This document shows, one piece after another, positions 40,567 through 49,730 of a DNA stretch of 64,000 nucleotides; positions within the stretch are counted from its first letter, which is position 1, and every line of letters begins with the position of its first letter. This stretch comes from SIG603 sp963589785 (GTDB lineage Bacteria; Bacillota; Clostridia; Oscillospirales; Acutalibacteraceae), in assembly GCA_963589785.1 (NCBI GenBank), contig CAVAMJ010000012.1, positions 1-64,000 of the forward strand, in the 5' to 3' direction. A program made the translations under genes and the position numbers. The notes below the pieces were generated by a model. That model searched no databases. It saw only the letters and a program-made list of their open reading frames with translations, and was not told the origin of the DNA.

Positions 40567-42033
40567 TTAGTTATCTGCTCTGTTGTAACCGTTCTTCATA
40601 TGCTTACTGCACTCGAGTGTAAGCTTTGTGAGAGTATCGGTTGTCTGAGCCTTAGCCATATCGGCAATTCTCTCGTTTGCCTTTTCAAGTCCTGAGAAAT
40701 CGCCCGACTCGATAGCTGCCTTGTCGCTCTCGACAAGAATCTGTCTGCCCTTTGTGAGCACACCTTCCTGGTATCTCTCGATGATCTGAACGCATGAACC
40801 GAAGTGAGCGTCTGCCATAACACCGATGAGTCTTGAGCCCCAGTAGAAATTCTCTGTGGAAACATCAAGCTTGACATCGCTGAGATATTTAGGCATCTTG
40901 GAGACATTTGTGTAAAGCGGAATTGCCGCATTGAATGCGTTTGAGCCAAACATAATCCACTCGACACCCTTAATTTCATCGGGAACGTCACTTCTTATCT
41001 GGCAGATAGATGTGACGCCTGTGCGGCTGATACCGATTGAACGGTAAACGCCTCTCTTGCCTGTATCCTGTGCGGAATACGGGTTGTAAGGTGTTCCCTG
41101 ATAGTAGGAAGAAACAATATACTTAACGTCCTCGACAGTTACCTTTTTGTCAGGCTTGAGTGACCATGGAATATTGTCGCTCTCAGGCTTAAATTCTGCG
41201 TCCTCACCGTCCCACTTGTGAGAGAATGGAGTGAGGTATCTGCCCATAAACCATGCACGAGGAGTGTTGTAGCAATGGTCTGCATCTCTTCTTGAGCCGA
41301 AGCAGTAGCGAGGATTGAACGGCTCGCCCTCTTTATTCAAGTCGAGATGATTTTTCTCGATGAACTCCTTGAGGTCGGCAGAACACATATATTCCTTCTT
41401 TTCGCCATAAGCATCGTCAAAGTCAAAATAATCCATACCGAACTGGTTCGGAGCGAGAACAACCTCATCGTCCTTAACTCTTCTTGCAATCCAGTGATGA
41501 CCGCCGATAGTCTCGAGCCACCAAATCTCGTTCTCATCATTGAATGCAATTCCGTTTGACTCATATGTGCCGTAAGTCTCGAGAAGATAAGCAAGGCGCT
41601 CAACTCCCTCTCTCGCGGAATGAATGTACGGAAGTACGAGAACAACTATGTCCTCCTCGCCGATGCCGCCGGGGATATCTTTCTCTCTTCGAGACTTAGC
41701 CTTCTGATACTCAACCATAGGATCTGCCGCCAAAACTCTTGGGTTCGAGGTGATAGTCTCCGTGGCTGTCATACCGACATTAGCGGCATTGATTCCGGTA
41801 GCCGCCCAAATGCCGTCCTTGTTTGATACGCTCGGGCAAGAGGTGTATCTCATAGGATTATCAGGCAAATCAATCTCAACATGAGAAATAACCGACTTAT
41901 ATTTTCTTGGCTGTTTATCTGGATTTACGACTATGATTTTCTTCTCGTCAAAAAATCCGTCATCTGTTCTTGAAATCATTGTCGAATTATCGTTACTTGC
42001 CTTTTTACCGACAAGTATTGTAGTGCATGGCAT
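40567..42033 (-). CDS. C69-family dipeptidase
   Basis: 488-aa Ntn-hydrolase of the PepD type. The predicted nucleophile is Cys3 in MPCTTILVGKKAS, exposed by removal of Met-Pro or autoprocessing. SRTDDGFFDEKKIIVV, YTSCPSVSNKDGIWAATGINAANVGM, and IAFNDENEIWWLETIGGHHWIARRV are family blocks. It has no signal peptide, so intracellular dipeptide breakdown is likely. Promoter on the minus strand (TTGAAA 42097-42092, 16 bp, TAGAAT 42075-42070). Confidence 0.88.
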   Translation of the reverse strand: MPCTTILVGKKASNDNSTMISRTDDGFFDEKKIIVVNPDKQPRKYKSVISHVEIDLPDNPMRYTSCPSVSNKDGIWAATGINAANVGMTATETITSNPRVLAADPMVEYQKAKSRREKDIPGGIGEEDIVVLVLPYIHSAREGVERLAYLLETYGTYESNGIAFNDENEIWWLETIGGHHWIARRVKDDEVVLAPNQFGMDYFDFDDAYGEKKEYMCSADLKEFIEKNHLDLNKEGEPFNPRYCFGSRRDADHCYNTPRAWFMGRYLTPFSHKWDGEDAEFKPESDNIPWSLKPDKKVTVEDVKYIVSSYYQGTPYNPYSAQDTGKRGVYRSIGISRTGVTSICQIRSDVPDEIKGVEWIMFGSNAFNAAIPLYTNVSKMPKYLSDVKLDVSTENFYWGSRLIGVMADAHFGSCVQIIERYQEGVLTKGRQILVESDKAAIESGDFSGLEKANERIADMAKAQTTDTLTKLTLECSKHMKNGYNRADN

Positions 42034-42069
42034 AAAAACACTCCTTATCTTTTCCTAAAATATATTTTT

Positions 42070-42097
42070 ATTCTATCAGAAATATCGGTTTTTTCAA
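42070..42097 (-). promoter_or_regulatory. Promoter of the C69 dipeptidase gene
   Basis: TTGAAA (42097-42092), 16-bp spacer, TAGAAT (42075-42070), on the minus strand. Confidence 0.45.
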
Positions 42098-42122
42098 CAC
42101 TTTTTTGTTCTTAAAGCCAATA

Positions 42123-43148
42123 TCACTTCATGATAAGCTCCTTGTCGCTCGGAAGCTCAAACGGTACATTTTTCGGCTCACTCAAATAGTAATAGGCACA
42201 AGAAGTATAATCGTCATATCTTGGTCCCGTCCAGCCGAGGTTATCTATGACCATTTTGAAATCCTTGTCAAAATAAATCGGATCCTTAACATGGAAACGA
42301 TAAAGCAAAAATCTTTTCTGATGATTGTACATTTCCTTTGTGTCACCGATTATTGCGAACAATCCCGCATACAAGCCGCTGAAAGTCTGGTATTTATTGA
42401 GGTAAATATCGTTTCCGAATGCATATGAGCCGCAGAAATAATCCTCCGTGCCCGTATAATTCATAGTAGGATATTCGTCACCGTCAATATAAGCCTTTGC
42501 CTCGCCCTCTACCCAGCATGTGTTGTGACCGTTCATTCCGCTTGCAAGAGTTACTCCGACAAACTGTCCCTTGCCCTTCACGCCGTCCAATATCGTGTAT
42601 GATCTGCCCTTTTGGACGGGGTGCTCCTGGCGGTAAGCGGCATGAAAATAGCCTATGTCGTCACCGATTTCACCGTGCCAGCCGCTTATCATATAATATA
42701 GAGTTTCTGGCTTATCGGAGCGGTTCTCCATTGTGATTTTGCAGTGCTTCTTAAACGGCATCTCGAAATAGCTGTTAAAGCCTCTGCCGGGGGCAACGAG
42801 CATCACAGCGGAATTTAAAACGGGATAATTGCCGTCTCTGTCCTCGAAATTCTCATCATAAGCACATCCGAAAAATGCCGAAAGCGGTGCTTCAACGCTA
42901 GGAAAAGCTTCATTATCCCAGTAAATTCTTAAAATAAACGAATGTCCGACATAACCCGTGAACCACATATGAGTTATCATTCCGGGGCCGTCCGTATCGC
43001 AAAGTGTTAGCGTTTCATTCGGCTTTATGTCATAGCAAGGACTTAGCTTTTCGCAGTCCTTACCTCTTGTTCCGCCTGACTTAGTGCCTGTCGGATTTTC
43101 TGCGGAAAAACCGAAAACCTTTCTGTTTCTCATTTTATAAAGCTCCAT
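42123..43148 (-). CDS. GH172/DUF2961-family glycoside hydrolase
   Basis: 341-aa protein of the DUF2961 family, now glycoside hydrolase family 172 (fructofuranose/arabinofuranose-active members are known). Visible family blocks are PGMITHMWFTG, RIYWDNEAFPSVEAPLSAFFGCAY, the glutamate-containing NYTGTEDYFCGSYAFG and FSGLYAG. No signal peptide, so it may act on imported oligosaccharides. The exact linkage is unknown. Confidence 0.8.
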   Translation of the reverse strand: MELYKMRNRKVFGFSAENPTGTKSGGTRGKDCEKLSPCYDIKPNETLTLCDTDGPGMITHMWFTGYVGHSFILRIYWDNEAFPSVEAPLSAFFGCAYDENFEDRDGNYPVLNSAVMLVAPGRGFNSYFEMPFKKHCKITMENRSDKPETLYYMISGWHGEIGDDIGYFHAAYRQEHPVQKGRSYTILDGVKGKGQFVGVTLASGMNGHNTCWVEGEAKAYIDGDEYPTMNYTGTEDYFCGSYAFGNDIYLNKYQTFSGLYAGLFAIIGDTKEMYNHQKRFLLYRFHVKDPIYFDKDFKMVIDNLGWTGPRYDDYTSCAYYYLSEPKNVPFELPSDKELIMK

Positions 43149-43198
43149 AAGAACCTCCGTAACAAAAGAATTTTGCCGTTAATTTGTCCTTTTGTTCA

Positions 43199-43227
43199 AT
43201 TGTATCATCAGAAATACTCTCGTTCAA
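43199..43227 (-). promoter_or_regulatory. Promoter of the GH172 gene
   Basis: Minus-strand TTGAAC (43227-43222), 17-bp spacer, TACAAT (43204-43199). Confidence 0.5.
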
Positions 43228-43240
43228 TACAAAAAGAAAA

Positions 43241-43265
43241 AACAGCGTGAAAAACTCACGCTGTT
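43241..43265 (-). terminator. Terminator of the ligA-galK-FKBP operon
   Basis: Perfect 10-bp stem AACAGCGTGA / TCACGCTGTT with 5-nt loop; on the minus strand TTTTTTCTTTTTG follows. Confidence 0.9.
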
Positions 43266-43276
43266 CAAATTCAAAA

Positions 43277-43702
43277 TCAAACTACCTCAACAAGCTCAAT
43301 CTTGAAGTTCAATTCCTTGCCGGCCATTTCGTGGTTAGCATCGAATGTGATTGTAGTCTCGTCCTTTGCGGCAACGCAAACAGGGAACTGCTGGCCCTCT
43401 GCTGTTGCAAGATAAAGTCTGTCACCGACATTAAGCGACTCGCTTCCCGGCAACTCTGCCTGAGGAACAGTGAAAATTGCCTCTGGATTAGCCTCGCCGT
43501 AAGCCTCCTCCGGCATGAGGTGGATATCGATAATCTGACCTACCTCCATGTCCTCAACTGCCTTATCGAAGCCTTTAATCATCATTCCTGCGCCGCAAAC
43601 GAACTCGAGCGGAGTTCCTCTGTCGTAGGAAGAATCGAATTTTGTTCCGTCGTTGAAAGTTCCTGTGTAGTGAACTCTACATGTTTTGTTAAGGTTGCTC
43701 AT
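43277..43702 (-). CDS. FKBP-type peptidyl-prolyl isomerase (SlyD-like)
   Basis: 141-aa prolyl isomerase/chaperone. CRVHYTGTFNDGTKFDSSYDRGTPLEFVCGAGMMIKGFDKAV shows the FKBP fold, followed by the insert-in-flap region HLMPEEAYGEANPEAIFTVP and the FDANHEMAGKELNFKIELVEV end of SlyD-type proteins. The His-rich metal-binding tail of E. coli SlyD is absent. It is 17 nt after galK. Confidence 0.88.
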   Translation of the reverse strand: MSNLNKTCRVHYTGTFNDGTKFDSSYDRGTPLEFVCGAGMMIKGFDKAVEDMEVGQIIDIHLMPEEAYGEANPEAIFTVPQAELPGSESLNVGDRLYLATAEGQQFPVCVAAKDETTITFDANHEMAGKELNFKIELVEVV

Positions 43703-43719
43703 TTAAGTTTCCCTTTCAG

Positions 43720-44964
43720 TTATAAAGTTATTTTAGTACCGCCTGCCGTGCGAATATTGAGAACATAGCATGTTCCCTCGCCGAAAACGGATTCAATCAT
43801 GGTTTTATATTCATCAAGCAAATCATCGGGTACATAAGCCTGAATTGTGCCCGCAAATCCGCCGCCGTGAACACGGTAAGCGCCTCTGTCCTTAAGCACT
43901 CTTTCAGTGAGAGCCAAAGCGAGAGTCAGTCCCTGGTGGCTCGGGTCACTCGATGCGAAAACATTCTGCAGCTTCATAAGAGAAGAATTGCCCGACTCCT
44001 TGACAAGCGCTCTGAATGCATCAAAGTCATTTTCTTTAAGCTTCTCTGCCTCGTCCTTAGCACGGCGGTTCTCATCAAAGAAATGAACAGCACGAAGAAC
44101 AGCTCTGTCTCCGAGCTTCTCACGAAGTGCGGGAATGCTCTTGTAGAACTCATTCTCATCTACTTCACGAAGAACGCTCTTTCCGAAAAATTCAGCAACG
44201 GACTTCATTTCTATCGGAACTGCGGCATATTCGTTTGTTAGGTCTGCGTGACTTCCTCTTGTGTCAACAATGCAAAGCTTGTGACCGTAGTCAGCGAGGT
44301 TAAATTCGATCTTCTCGAGAACAGGCTTTTGAGGATCGTTAAAATCAATTGCGGTAAATCCGCCTACACTTGAAGCGGTCTGATCCATAAGTCCTGACGG
44401 CTTGCCGAAGAAAACATTCTCTGCGTACTGAGCAATCTGCGCTACCGTTACGGGATCGATTTTATCGTCATTGTAGAAATGATTGATTATAGTGACAACC
44501 AATACCTCGAATGCCGCCGAGCTTGAAAGACCTGAGCCCTTGAGGACATTCGATGTTGTGTAGCAGTCAAATCCGCCGACATTGTAGCCAAGCTCAGTTA
44601 CTCTTGCGGCAATACCACGGATGAGCGAAGCCGACTTCTCTCGCTCCATGCTTTTCGGCTCAAGAACGGAAATATCAATTTCATCAAACTTTGTGTACTC
44701 GTGCGACTTCAAACGAATCATGCTGTCATCACGCTTTTTAGCCGCAGCAATGATGTCGAGATTAACTGCCGCCGCCAAAACTCTGCCGTGCTGGTGGTCA
44801 GTGTGGTTTCCGCCGATTTCGGTTCTGCCCGGGGCTGAAAAATACTCGATGCCCTCATCGCTTTCTAAAGAAAAGTAACTTTTGAAGTTCTCAGCAAGAA
44901 AAGCGTATCTCTCACGCTGTGCTTCTTCGTTGTCCGCATAAACGGATTTGAATTCAGAAATCAT
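43720..44964 (-). CDS. galK: Galactokinase
   Basis: 414-aa GHMP kinase making galactose 1-phosphate. Substrate motif PGRTEIGGNHTDHQHG (residues 45-60), ATP-binding GSGLSSSAAFEVLV, LMDQTASSVGG, the DTRGSHADLTNEY catalytic-Asp region, and HGGGFAGTIQAYV. Its start overlaps the ligA stop by 4 nt. galE lies 3 kb upstream in another operon; galT is not in the window. Confidence 0.93.
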   Translation of the reverse strand: MISEFKSVYADNEEAQRERYAFLAENFKSYFSLESDEGIEYFSAPGRTEIGGNHTDHQHGRVLAAAVNLDIIAAAKKRDDSMIRLKSHEYTKFDEIDISVLEPKSMEREKSASLIRGIAARVTELGYNVGGFDCYTTSNVLKGSGLSSSAAFEVLVVTIINHFYNDDKIDPVTVAQIAQYAENVFFGKPSGLMDQTASSVGGFTAIDFNDPQKPVLEKIEFNLADYGHKLCIVDTRGSHADLTNEYAAVPIEMKSVAEFFGKSVLREVDENEFYKSIPALREKLGDRAVLRAVHFFDENRRAKDEAEKLKENDFDAFRALVKESGNSSLMKLQNVFASSDPSHQGLTLALALTERVLKDRGAYRVHGGGFAGTIQAYVPDDLLDEYKTMIESVFGEGTCYVLNIRTAGGTKITL

Positions 44965-46979
44965 AGTTTTCCTCCGTTTTTGATTAAATTAAAAAGTCCG
45001 TCCTCATCTATAACAGGTATACCGAGTGACTGAGCCTTAGTTAACTTAGTGCCTGCCGCCTCGCCCGCTACAAGGTAGCTCGTTTTTTTGGAGACAGATC
45101 CGGTCGCCTTGCCGCCGTTCTTCTCGATAAGCTCGCTTGCTTCCTTTCTGCCGAGGGTAGGAAGCGTTCCCGTTACGACAATGGTAAGTCCCGCTAAAGC
45201 ATCTGAAGCATCTTCATCTTGCGGCATGGTCATATTAACACCGTCCGCTTTAAGTCTTAGAATAATTTCTTTGTTGTGCTCGTTCGAGAAAAATTCGACT
45301 ATGCATTTTGCCGTTGTCTCACCGATATCGTTGATTGCGGTAAGCTTTTCCTCGTCAGCTTCAAGCAATTCATCAATGCTCGAAAAATTCTTCATGAGCT
45401 CTCTCGAGGTTGAAAGTCCGACATTTCTTATTCCAAGCGCCGCCAAAAGCCTTGTCGGCTCGTTTGCTTTTGAAGCTTCAATTGCGGCAAGAATTTTGTC
45501 GGTGTTCTTCTCTTTGCCAATAAGCTTTTTCTCGATTAATTCCTCACGGCGATTTTTAAGCTCATAAATATCGGCATAGCTCTCAAGAAATCCCTCTTTA
45601 ATGAGGGTGTCGGTTATGGTCTCACCAAGACCGACAATATTCATACAGTTGACCGAAGAAAAGTAAGCTATCGTTCGTGAAAGCTGTGCGTGGCAAGATG
45701 GATTGACGCATCTTATGTCAGCGGTATCTTCCTCTCGAATAAGCGGCTCACCGCAAACAGGACAAACAGTCGGCGCAGTGAAAACCTCGCTCGGCTCACT
45801 TACACAGCCGTTAAGCTTTGGAATAATCTCACCAGACTTAAAAAGCTTGTAGCTTCCGCCTATACCAACCTTCATCTCGTTTATGTAGTCTTGATTATGA
45901 AGAGTTGCTCTCGAGACAAATGTACCGCATAGTCTTGCGGGGCCACCTGTTTCCTTGTCGTGGAAAATTCCCGTAAAGGTAAGCTTTCCGGTTCTTCCGA
46001 CATCGACGAGAATTTCGTCTATCACTACCTCGCGTTCCTCAGGAGGATACTTATAAGCAATGTGTCCGCTTGAATACTTAGCGCCGCTCGGAAAATCGTT
46101 TCGATAAGCTATTTGGTCTATCTTGACGACCGCACCGTCAATATCAAACGGCAGTTCACTTCTCATCTCGCCGATTTCATCGATTGCCGATAAAATCTCC
46201 TCGAGCGTACCACACTTTTTGTGATAGACTGTTTTCACGCCAAGCGCCGTCAGCTTATCAAGAGAATCGCAGTGACTTGCCATAAGCTCAGACGGGCCGT
46301 CCTGAACATTGAAGACAAACATATTAAGCCCACGCTCGCGGGTGACTGTCGGGTCGAGCTGTCTTAAAGTGCCAGCCGCAAGATTTCTGGGATTTGCGGC
46401 CAGCTTTTTGCCGTTCTCCTCCTGAATCTTGTTGTATCTGTCGAAGCTCTCGTGAGTCATATAGACCTCGCCTCTAAGCTCGAGGTACTCGCAGTCATAG
46501 TCGATTTCCGTTTTTACATCGGGCAAGGTGAGCGCATTCGCAAGGGTGTCCTCGCCTATGTAGCCGTCACCTCTTGTTTCTGCCATATAAAGTGAAAGCT
46601 TACCGTCAGTCTTTCTGTATCGAAGTGACATGCTAAGACCGTCTATTTTCTGCTCGACAGAGAAAACGGCATCTGAGTGCACTGCTTTAACCTTTTCGTA
46701 CCAAGCGGCAACTTCCTCTTTGGCAAACACATCTTCGATTGAAAGCATGGGTACATTATGAGTAATCTTTACTCCAGCCTCACGCTTAGCCGTACCGCCG
46801 ACCTTTTGAGACGGAGAATTCTCGTCCACCCACTCGGGGTGCTCACGCTCTGCCGATTTTAATGACTGCATTAGCTTATCATACTCAAAATCGGATATTT
46901 CCGGCTCGTCCATATTATAGTACCTGTTCATGTGGTACTCAATTTGAGCTTTTAACGCTTTGTATTCTTCGTAACTCAT
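44961..46979 (-). CDS. ligA: NAD-dependent DNA ligase
   Basis: 672-aa replicative ligase. Adenylated Lys111 in EQKIDGLSMSLRY; the Ia domain (YYNMDEPEISDFEYDKLM) binds NMN. The OB-fold VGRTGKLTFTGIF is followed by the Zn finger CPVC...CVNPSCH (about 405-430), HhH repeats near 480-570 and a C-terminal BRCT domain (LAGLTIVVTGTLPTLGRKEASELIE). Complete and of normal length. Confidence 0.97.
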   Translation of the reverse strand: MSYEEYKALKAQIEYHMNRYYNMDEPEISDFEYDKLMQSLKSAEREHPEWVDENSPSQKVGGTAKREAGVKITHNVPMLSIEDVFAKEEVAAWYEKVKAVHSDAVFSVEQKIDGLSMSLRYRKTDGKLSLYMAETRGDGYIGEDTLANALTLPDVKTEIDYDCEYLELRGEVYMTHESFDRYNKIQEENGKKLAANPRNLAAGTLRQLDPTVTRERGLNMFVFNVQDGPSELMASHCDSLDKLTALGVKTVYHKKCGTLEEILSAIDEIGEMRSELPFDIDGAVVKIDQIAYRNDFPSGAKYSSGHIAYKYPPEEREVVIDEILVDVGRTGKLTFTGIFHDKETGGPARLCGTFVSRATLHNQDYINEMKVGIGGSYKLFKSGEIIPKLNGCVSEPSEVFTAPTVCPVCGEPLIREEDTADIRCVNPSCHAQLSRTIAYFSSVNCMNIVGLGETITDTLIKEGFLESYADIYELKNRREELIEKKLIGKEKNTDKILAAIEASKANEPTRLLAALGIRNVGLSTSRELMKNFSSIDELLEADEEKLTAINDIGETTAKCIVEFFSNEHNKEIILRLKADGVNMTMPQDEDASDALAGLTIVVTGTLPTLGRKEASELIEKNGGKATGSVSKKTSYLVAGEAAGTKLTKAQSLGIPVIDEDGLFNLIKNGGKL

Positions 46980-47024
46980 CGATTTTCCTTTATGTTTGGA
47001 TAATTATTGGAAATAATATTTAAA

Positions 47025-47057
47025 AATCAGCAAGCAAAACCTGTCCGCTTGCTGATT
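47025..47057. terminator. Terminator after maf
   Basis: 11-bp perfect stem AATCAGCAAGC / GCTTGCTGATT with an 11-nt loop and T-rich flanks on both sides. Confidence 0.85.
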
Positions 47058-47061
47058 CTTT

Positions 47062-47628
47062 TTACTCAAATTCTTTAAGTGACCTCACTACCGATGCAAT
47101 CGGAAGTCCGACAATGTTAAAATAATCGCCATTTATCGATTCGACCAAGAGCGAACCCTTGCCCTGAATTCCATAAGCCCCAGCCTTGTCGCTCGGCTCC
47201 CCCGTTGCGATATAGGCGTTTATTTCCTCGTCCGTAAGATCATAGAACTTAACCTCGGATTTCACCGAATAATTAAGCGTTTTTCCGTTTCCGATTATGC
47301 ATACTCCCGTGAAAACATTATGTGTTTTTCCCGAAAGCATTTTGAGCATATCGAAAGCCTCCTTGTCGGAGTGCGGCTTGCCGAGAATTTTTCCGCCGTA
47401 AGCGACTACTGTATCCGCCGCCAGTACAACGCTTTCTTCATCAACAATCTTTTCGACTGCCTGAGCCTTTCTCTTTGACAAAAGCTCAACCGCCTCATTC
47501 GGAAGAAGAGACTCAGAAAAGCTCTCGTCAACATCGGAAACAATCACCTCGAAATCAAGATCTGCCAACTTCATCAGTTCTTTTCTTCTCGGCGAGGACG
47601 AAGCCAAAACAAGCTTCATCTTATTCAC
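47062..47628 (-). CDS. maf: Maf-family nucleotide pyrophosphatase
   Basis: 188 aa. LASSSPRRKELMKLADLDFEVIVSDVDES at the start, VLAADTVVAYGGKILGKPHSDKEAF with catalytic Asp, and DKAGAYGIQGKGSLLVESINGDYFNIVGLPI are the classic Maf blocks. It hydrolyses modified or canonical dTTP/UTP and is linked to septum formation. The start overlaps the galE end by 8 nt. Confidence 0.93.
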   Translation of the reverse strand: MNKMKLVLASSSPRRKELMKLADLDFEVIVSDVDESFSESLLPNEAVELLSKRKAQAVEKIVDEESVVLAADTVVAYGGKILGKPHSDKEAFDMLKMLSGKTHNVFTGVCIIGNGKTLNYSVKSEVKFYDLTDEEINAYIATGEPSDKAGAYGIQGKGSLLVESINGDYFNIVGLPIASVVRSLKEFE

Positions 47629-48637
47629 CGTAGCCGTCCGGATTCTGTGTCTGCCATCTCATGGAGTCAGCGCACATATCGTCGAGGGTCTTCTCTGCCT
47701 TCCAGCCAAGCTCGTTGTAAGCCTTGGAAGCGTCTGCATAGCACTCTGCGATGTCGCCCGGTCTTCTGTCTGTGATGACATAAGGAATCTCTCTGCCGAC
47801 AGCCTTTGAGTAGGATGCGATAACATCGAGAACAGAATATCCGATACCTGTACCGAGGTTGTAAACCTGACGGCCGCAGTTACCCTCCTCAAACTTCTTG
47901 AGAGCGGCTACATGACCCTCTGCGAGGTCCATAACATGAATGTAATCTCTTACGCCTGTGCCGTCCTTTGTCGGATAGTCGTTGCCGAAAACATTGACAT
48001 GGTCACGCTTGCCGACAGCAACCTGAGCGATGTAAGGAGTGAGGTTGTTCGGAATACCCTTAGGGTCCTCACCGATAAGTCCTGACTCGTGTGCTCCGAC
48101 AGGGTTGAAGTATCTCAAAAGGATAGGATTGAATTCCTTGTTTGCGAAAGCATAGTCTGTGAGGATACGCTCGATGAAAAGCTTAGTTGTTCCGTATGGG
48201 TTAGTTGTAGAAAGTGGGAAATCCTCCTTAATCGGAACGGAAGCAGGATCACCGTAAACCGTTGCGCTTGAAGAGAAGATGATATTGTTGCAGCCAAACT
48301 CTCTCATAACCTTGATGAGTGTGAAGGTTGAACCGAGGTTGTTCTCGTAGTACTCGAGCGGCTTTGCAACGGACTCGCCGACAGCCTTAAGACCTGCAAA
48401 GTGAATAACTGCATCGATCTTGTTCTCTGTGAAAATCTTTCTGAGAGCCTCTTCATCACGGACATCATCCTTGTAGAAAGCAATTTCAGTGCCTGTGATT
48501 TTCTCAACTCTCTTAACAGCCTCTTCCTTGCTGTTGTAAAGGTTATCCACGATAATCGGTGTGTGACCCTTCTGAATTAAGCTGATGCATGTGTGCGTGC
48601 CAATGTATCCGGCACCGCCTGTAACTAAAACGTTCAT
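47621..48637 (-). CDS. galE: UDP-glucose 4-epimerase
   Basis: 338-aa short-chain dehydrogenase. NAD-binding GGAGYIGTH (residues 7-15), catalytic Ser-Tyr-Lys with SSSATVYGD (about 122-130) and Tyr148-x3-Lys152 in NPYGTTK, plus RYFNPVGAHESG and RRPGDIAECYAD. It interconverts UDP-glucose and UDP-galactose and supplies galactosyl donors. A small TGGGA/TCCCA hairpin (48692-48707) lies in its leader. Confidence 0.95.
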   Translation of the reverse strand: MNVLVTGGAGYIGTHTCISLIQKGHTPIIVDNLYNSKEEAVKRVEKITGTEIAFYKDDVRDEEALRKIFTENKIDAVIHFAGLKAVGESVAKPLEYYENNLGSTFTLIKVMREFGCNNIIFSSSATVYGDPASVPIKEDFPLSTTNPYGTTKLFIERILTDYAFANKEFNPILLRYFNPVGAHESGLIGEDPKGIPNNLTPYIAQVAVGKRDHVNVFGNDYPTKDGTGVRDYIHVMDLAEGHVAALKKFEEGNCGRQVYNLGTGIGYSVLDVIASYSKAVGREIPYVITDRRPGDIAECYADASKAYNELGWKAEKTLDDMCADSMRWQTQNPDGYGE

Positions 48638-48750
48638 GACATTCTCCTATTCTGTTAGCATTCAAATTTAAAATATACACATAAAAACTTGGGACTTATT
48701 TCCCAGTTGACAAGATTGTAACACAAGTTAATCGATAATTAAAGCTTTTT

Positions 48751-49632
48751 TTAGTTTTTTTCTTTCCACATCTTAGGAACTGAGAAACCTCTTCCCTTGA
48801 CATTTGATACCTCACAAGTGACAATAAATGCTTCTTTATCAAAATCAAGCACCATATTGTAAAGTGATTGGAGCTTATTTCTCGGAAGAACGCACATCAC
48901 AGCTTCAGTGGGATTTCCGACAAAACCCGTCTCCATTTTAATCATGGAACAGCCGAGGTCGAGGTCGGCTAAAATCGCCTCTCTGATTTTTGCATGCTCC
49001 GGGGAAATAATCGTGACCTGATTTCTCTTTCCTCCCATAACAAGAACCTTATCGAGCACAAAGGAAAGCGCCATGGTTAGCAAAATTCCGTAAAGTATCT
49101 GCTCGACTGAGGAATAGAAAAGCTGAACAAAAAGAATTATCATATCAACGCAGTTGATGAGAAGTGCAAGCTTTATTCCCGTTTTCTTGTTTATGACACA
49201 GGAGAGCACCTCTATTCCGCCGCTGCTTGCTCCGTTCTTCAGAATAAGTCCGTCGCCCACTCCTATTACTATTGCCGCAAATACAAGGGCAAGCATGACA
49301 TCATCACCGCTATATGAAAAATTAGGTATTTTTCTAAAAATATAAAGAAATGTCGGATATGATACCGTGCTTACTATTATTCCGAAAGCAAATTCTTTGC
49401 CCATGAAGATAAACCCGACTATGAAGAAAACAATATTGACTATATAGGTCAATATTGAAATATCCATGTTTAAATAGTGTGAGAAGATAAGACCCAAGCC
49501 GGTGACTCCGCCCATGATGAAATTCATCGGCAAAATAAAATAGCATACTCCAAGGGCAACCACGGCATTGCCGAGAATTACCAAAAGTATCCTTCTGAGC
49601 TTTTCGGGTGCTTTTTCTTTGATTTTTTTCAT
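48751..49632 (-). CDS. YitT-family membrane protein (DUF2179)
   Basis: 293-aa protein with about six membrane helices in the first 200 residues (ILLVILGNAVVALGVCYFILPMNFIMGGVTGLGLIF is the first block) and a cytosolic C-terminal DUF2179 domain (TIISPEHAKIREAILADLDLGCSMIKMETGFVG). Function of the family is unsettled; some members affect sporulation or cation handling. Monocistronic. Confidence 0.85.
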   Translation of the reverse strand: MKKIKEKAPEKLRRILLVILGNAVVALGVCYFILPMNFIMGGVTGLGLIFSHYLNMDISILTYIVNIVFFIVGFIFMGKEFAFGIIVSTVSYPTFLYIFRKIPNFSYSGDDVMLALVFAAIVIGVGDGLILKNGASSGGIEVLSCVINKKTGIKLALLINCVDMIILFVQLFYSSVEQILYGILLTMALSFVLDKVLVMGGKRNQVTIISPEHAKIREAILADLDLGCSMIKMETGFVGNPTEAVMCVLPRNKLQSLYNMVLDFDKEAFIVTCEVSNVKGRGFSVPKMWKEKN

Positions 49633-49693
49633 TACTTTATCACCTTTTTGTTTTAATACTTTATCTTAGCAAATTGCCCATAAAAAACCGAAT

Positions 49694-49714
49694 GGGCAGT
49701 CTTTTCGACTGCCC
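49694..49714 (-). terminator. Terminator after glmM / before YitT
   Basis: 8-bp perfect stem GGGCAGTC / GACTGCCC; the minus-strand T-run (GGTTTTTTA) begins about 7 nt later. Confidence 0.65.
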
Positions 49715-49730
49715 TAAATGGTTTATTGAT

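Noticed and set aside
48692..48707. TGGGA-CTTATT-TCCCA hairpin as a terminator or riboswitch at galE
   Set aside because: Only a 5-bp stem without a T-run; too weak to call.
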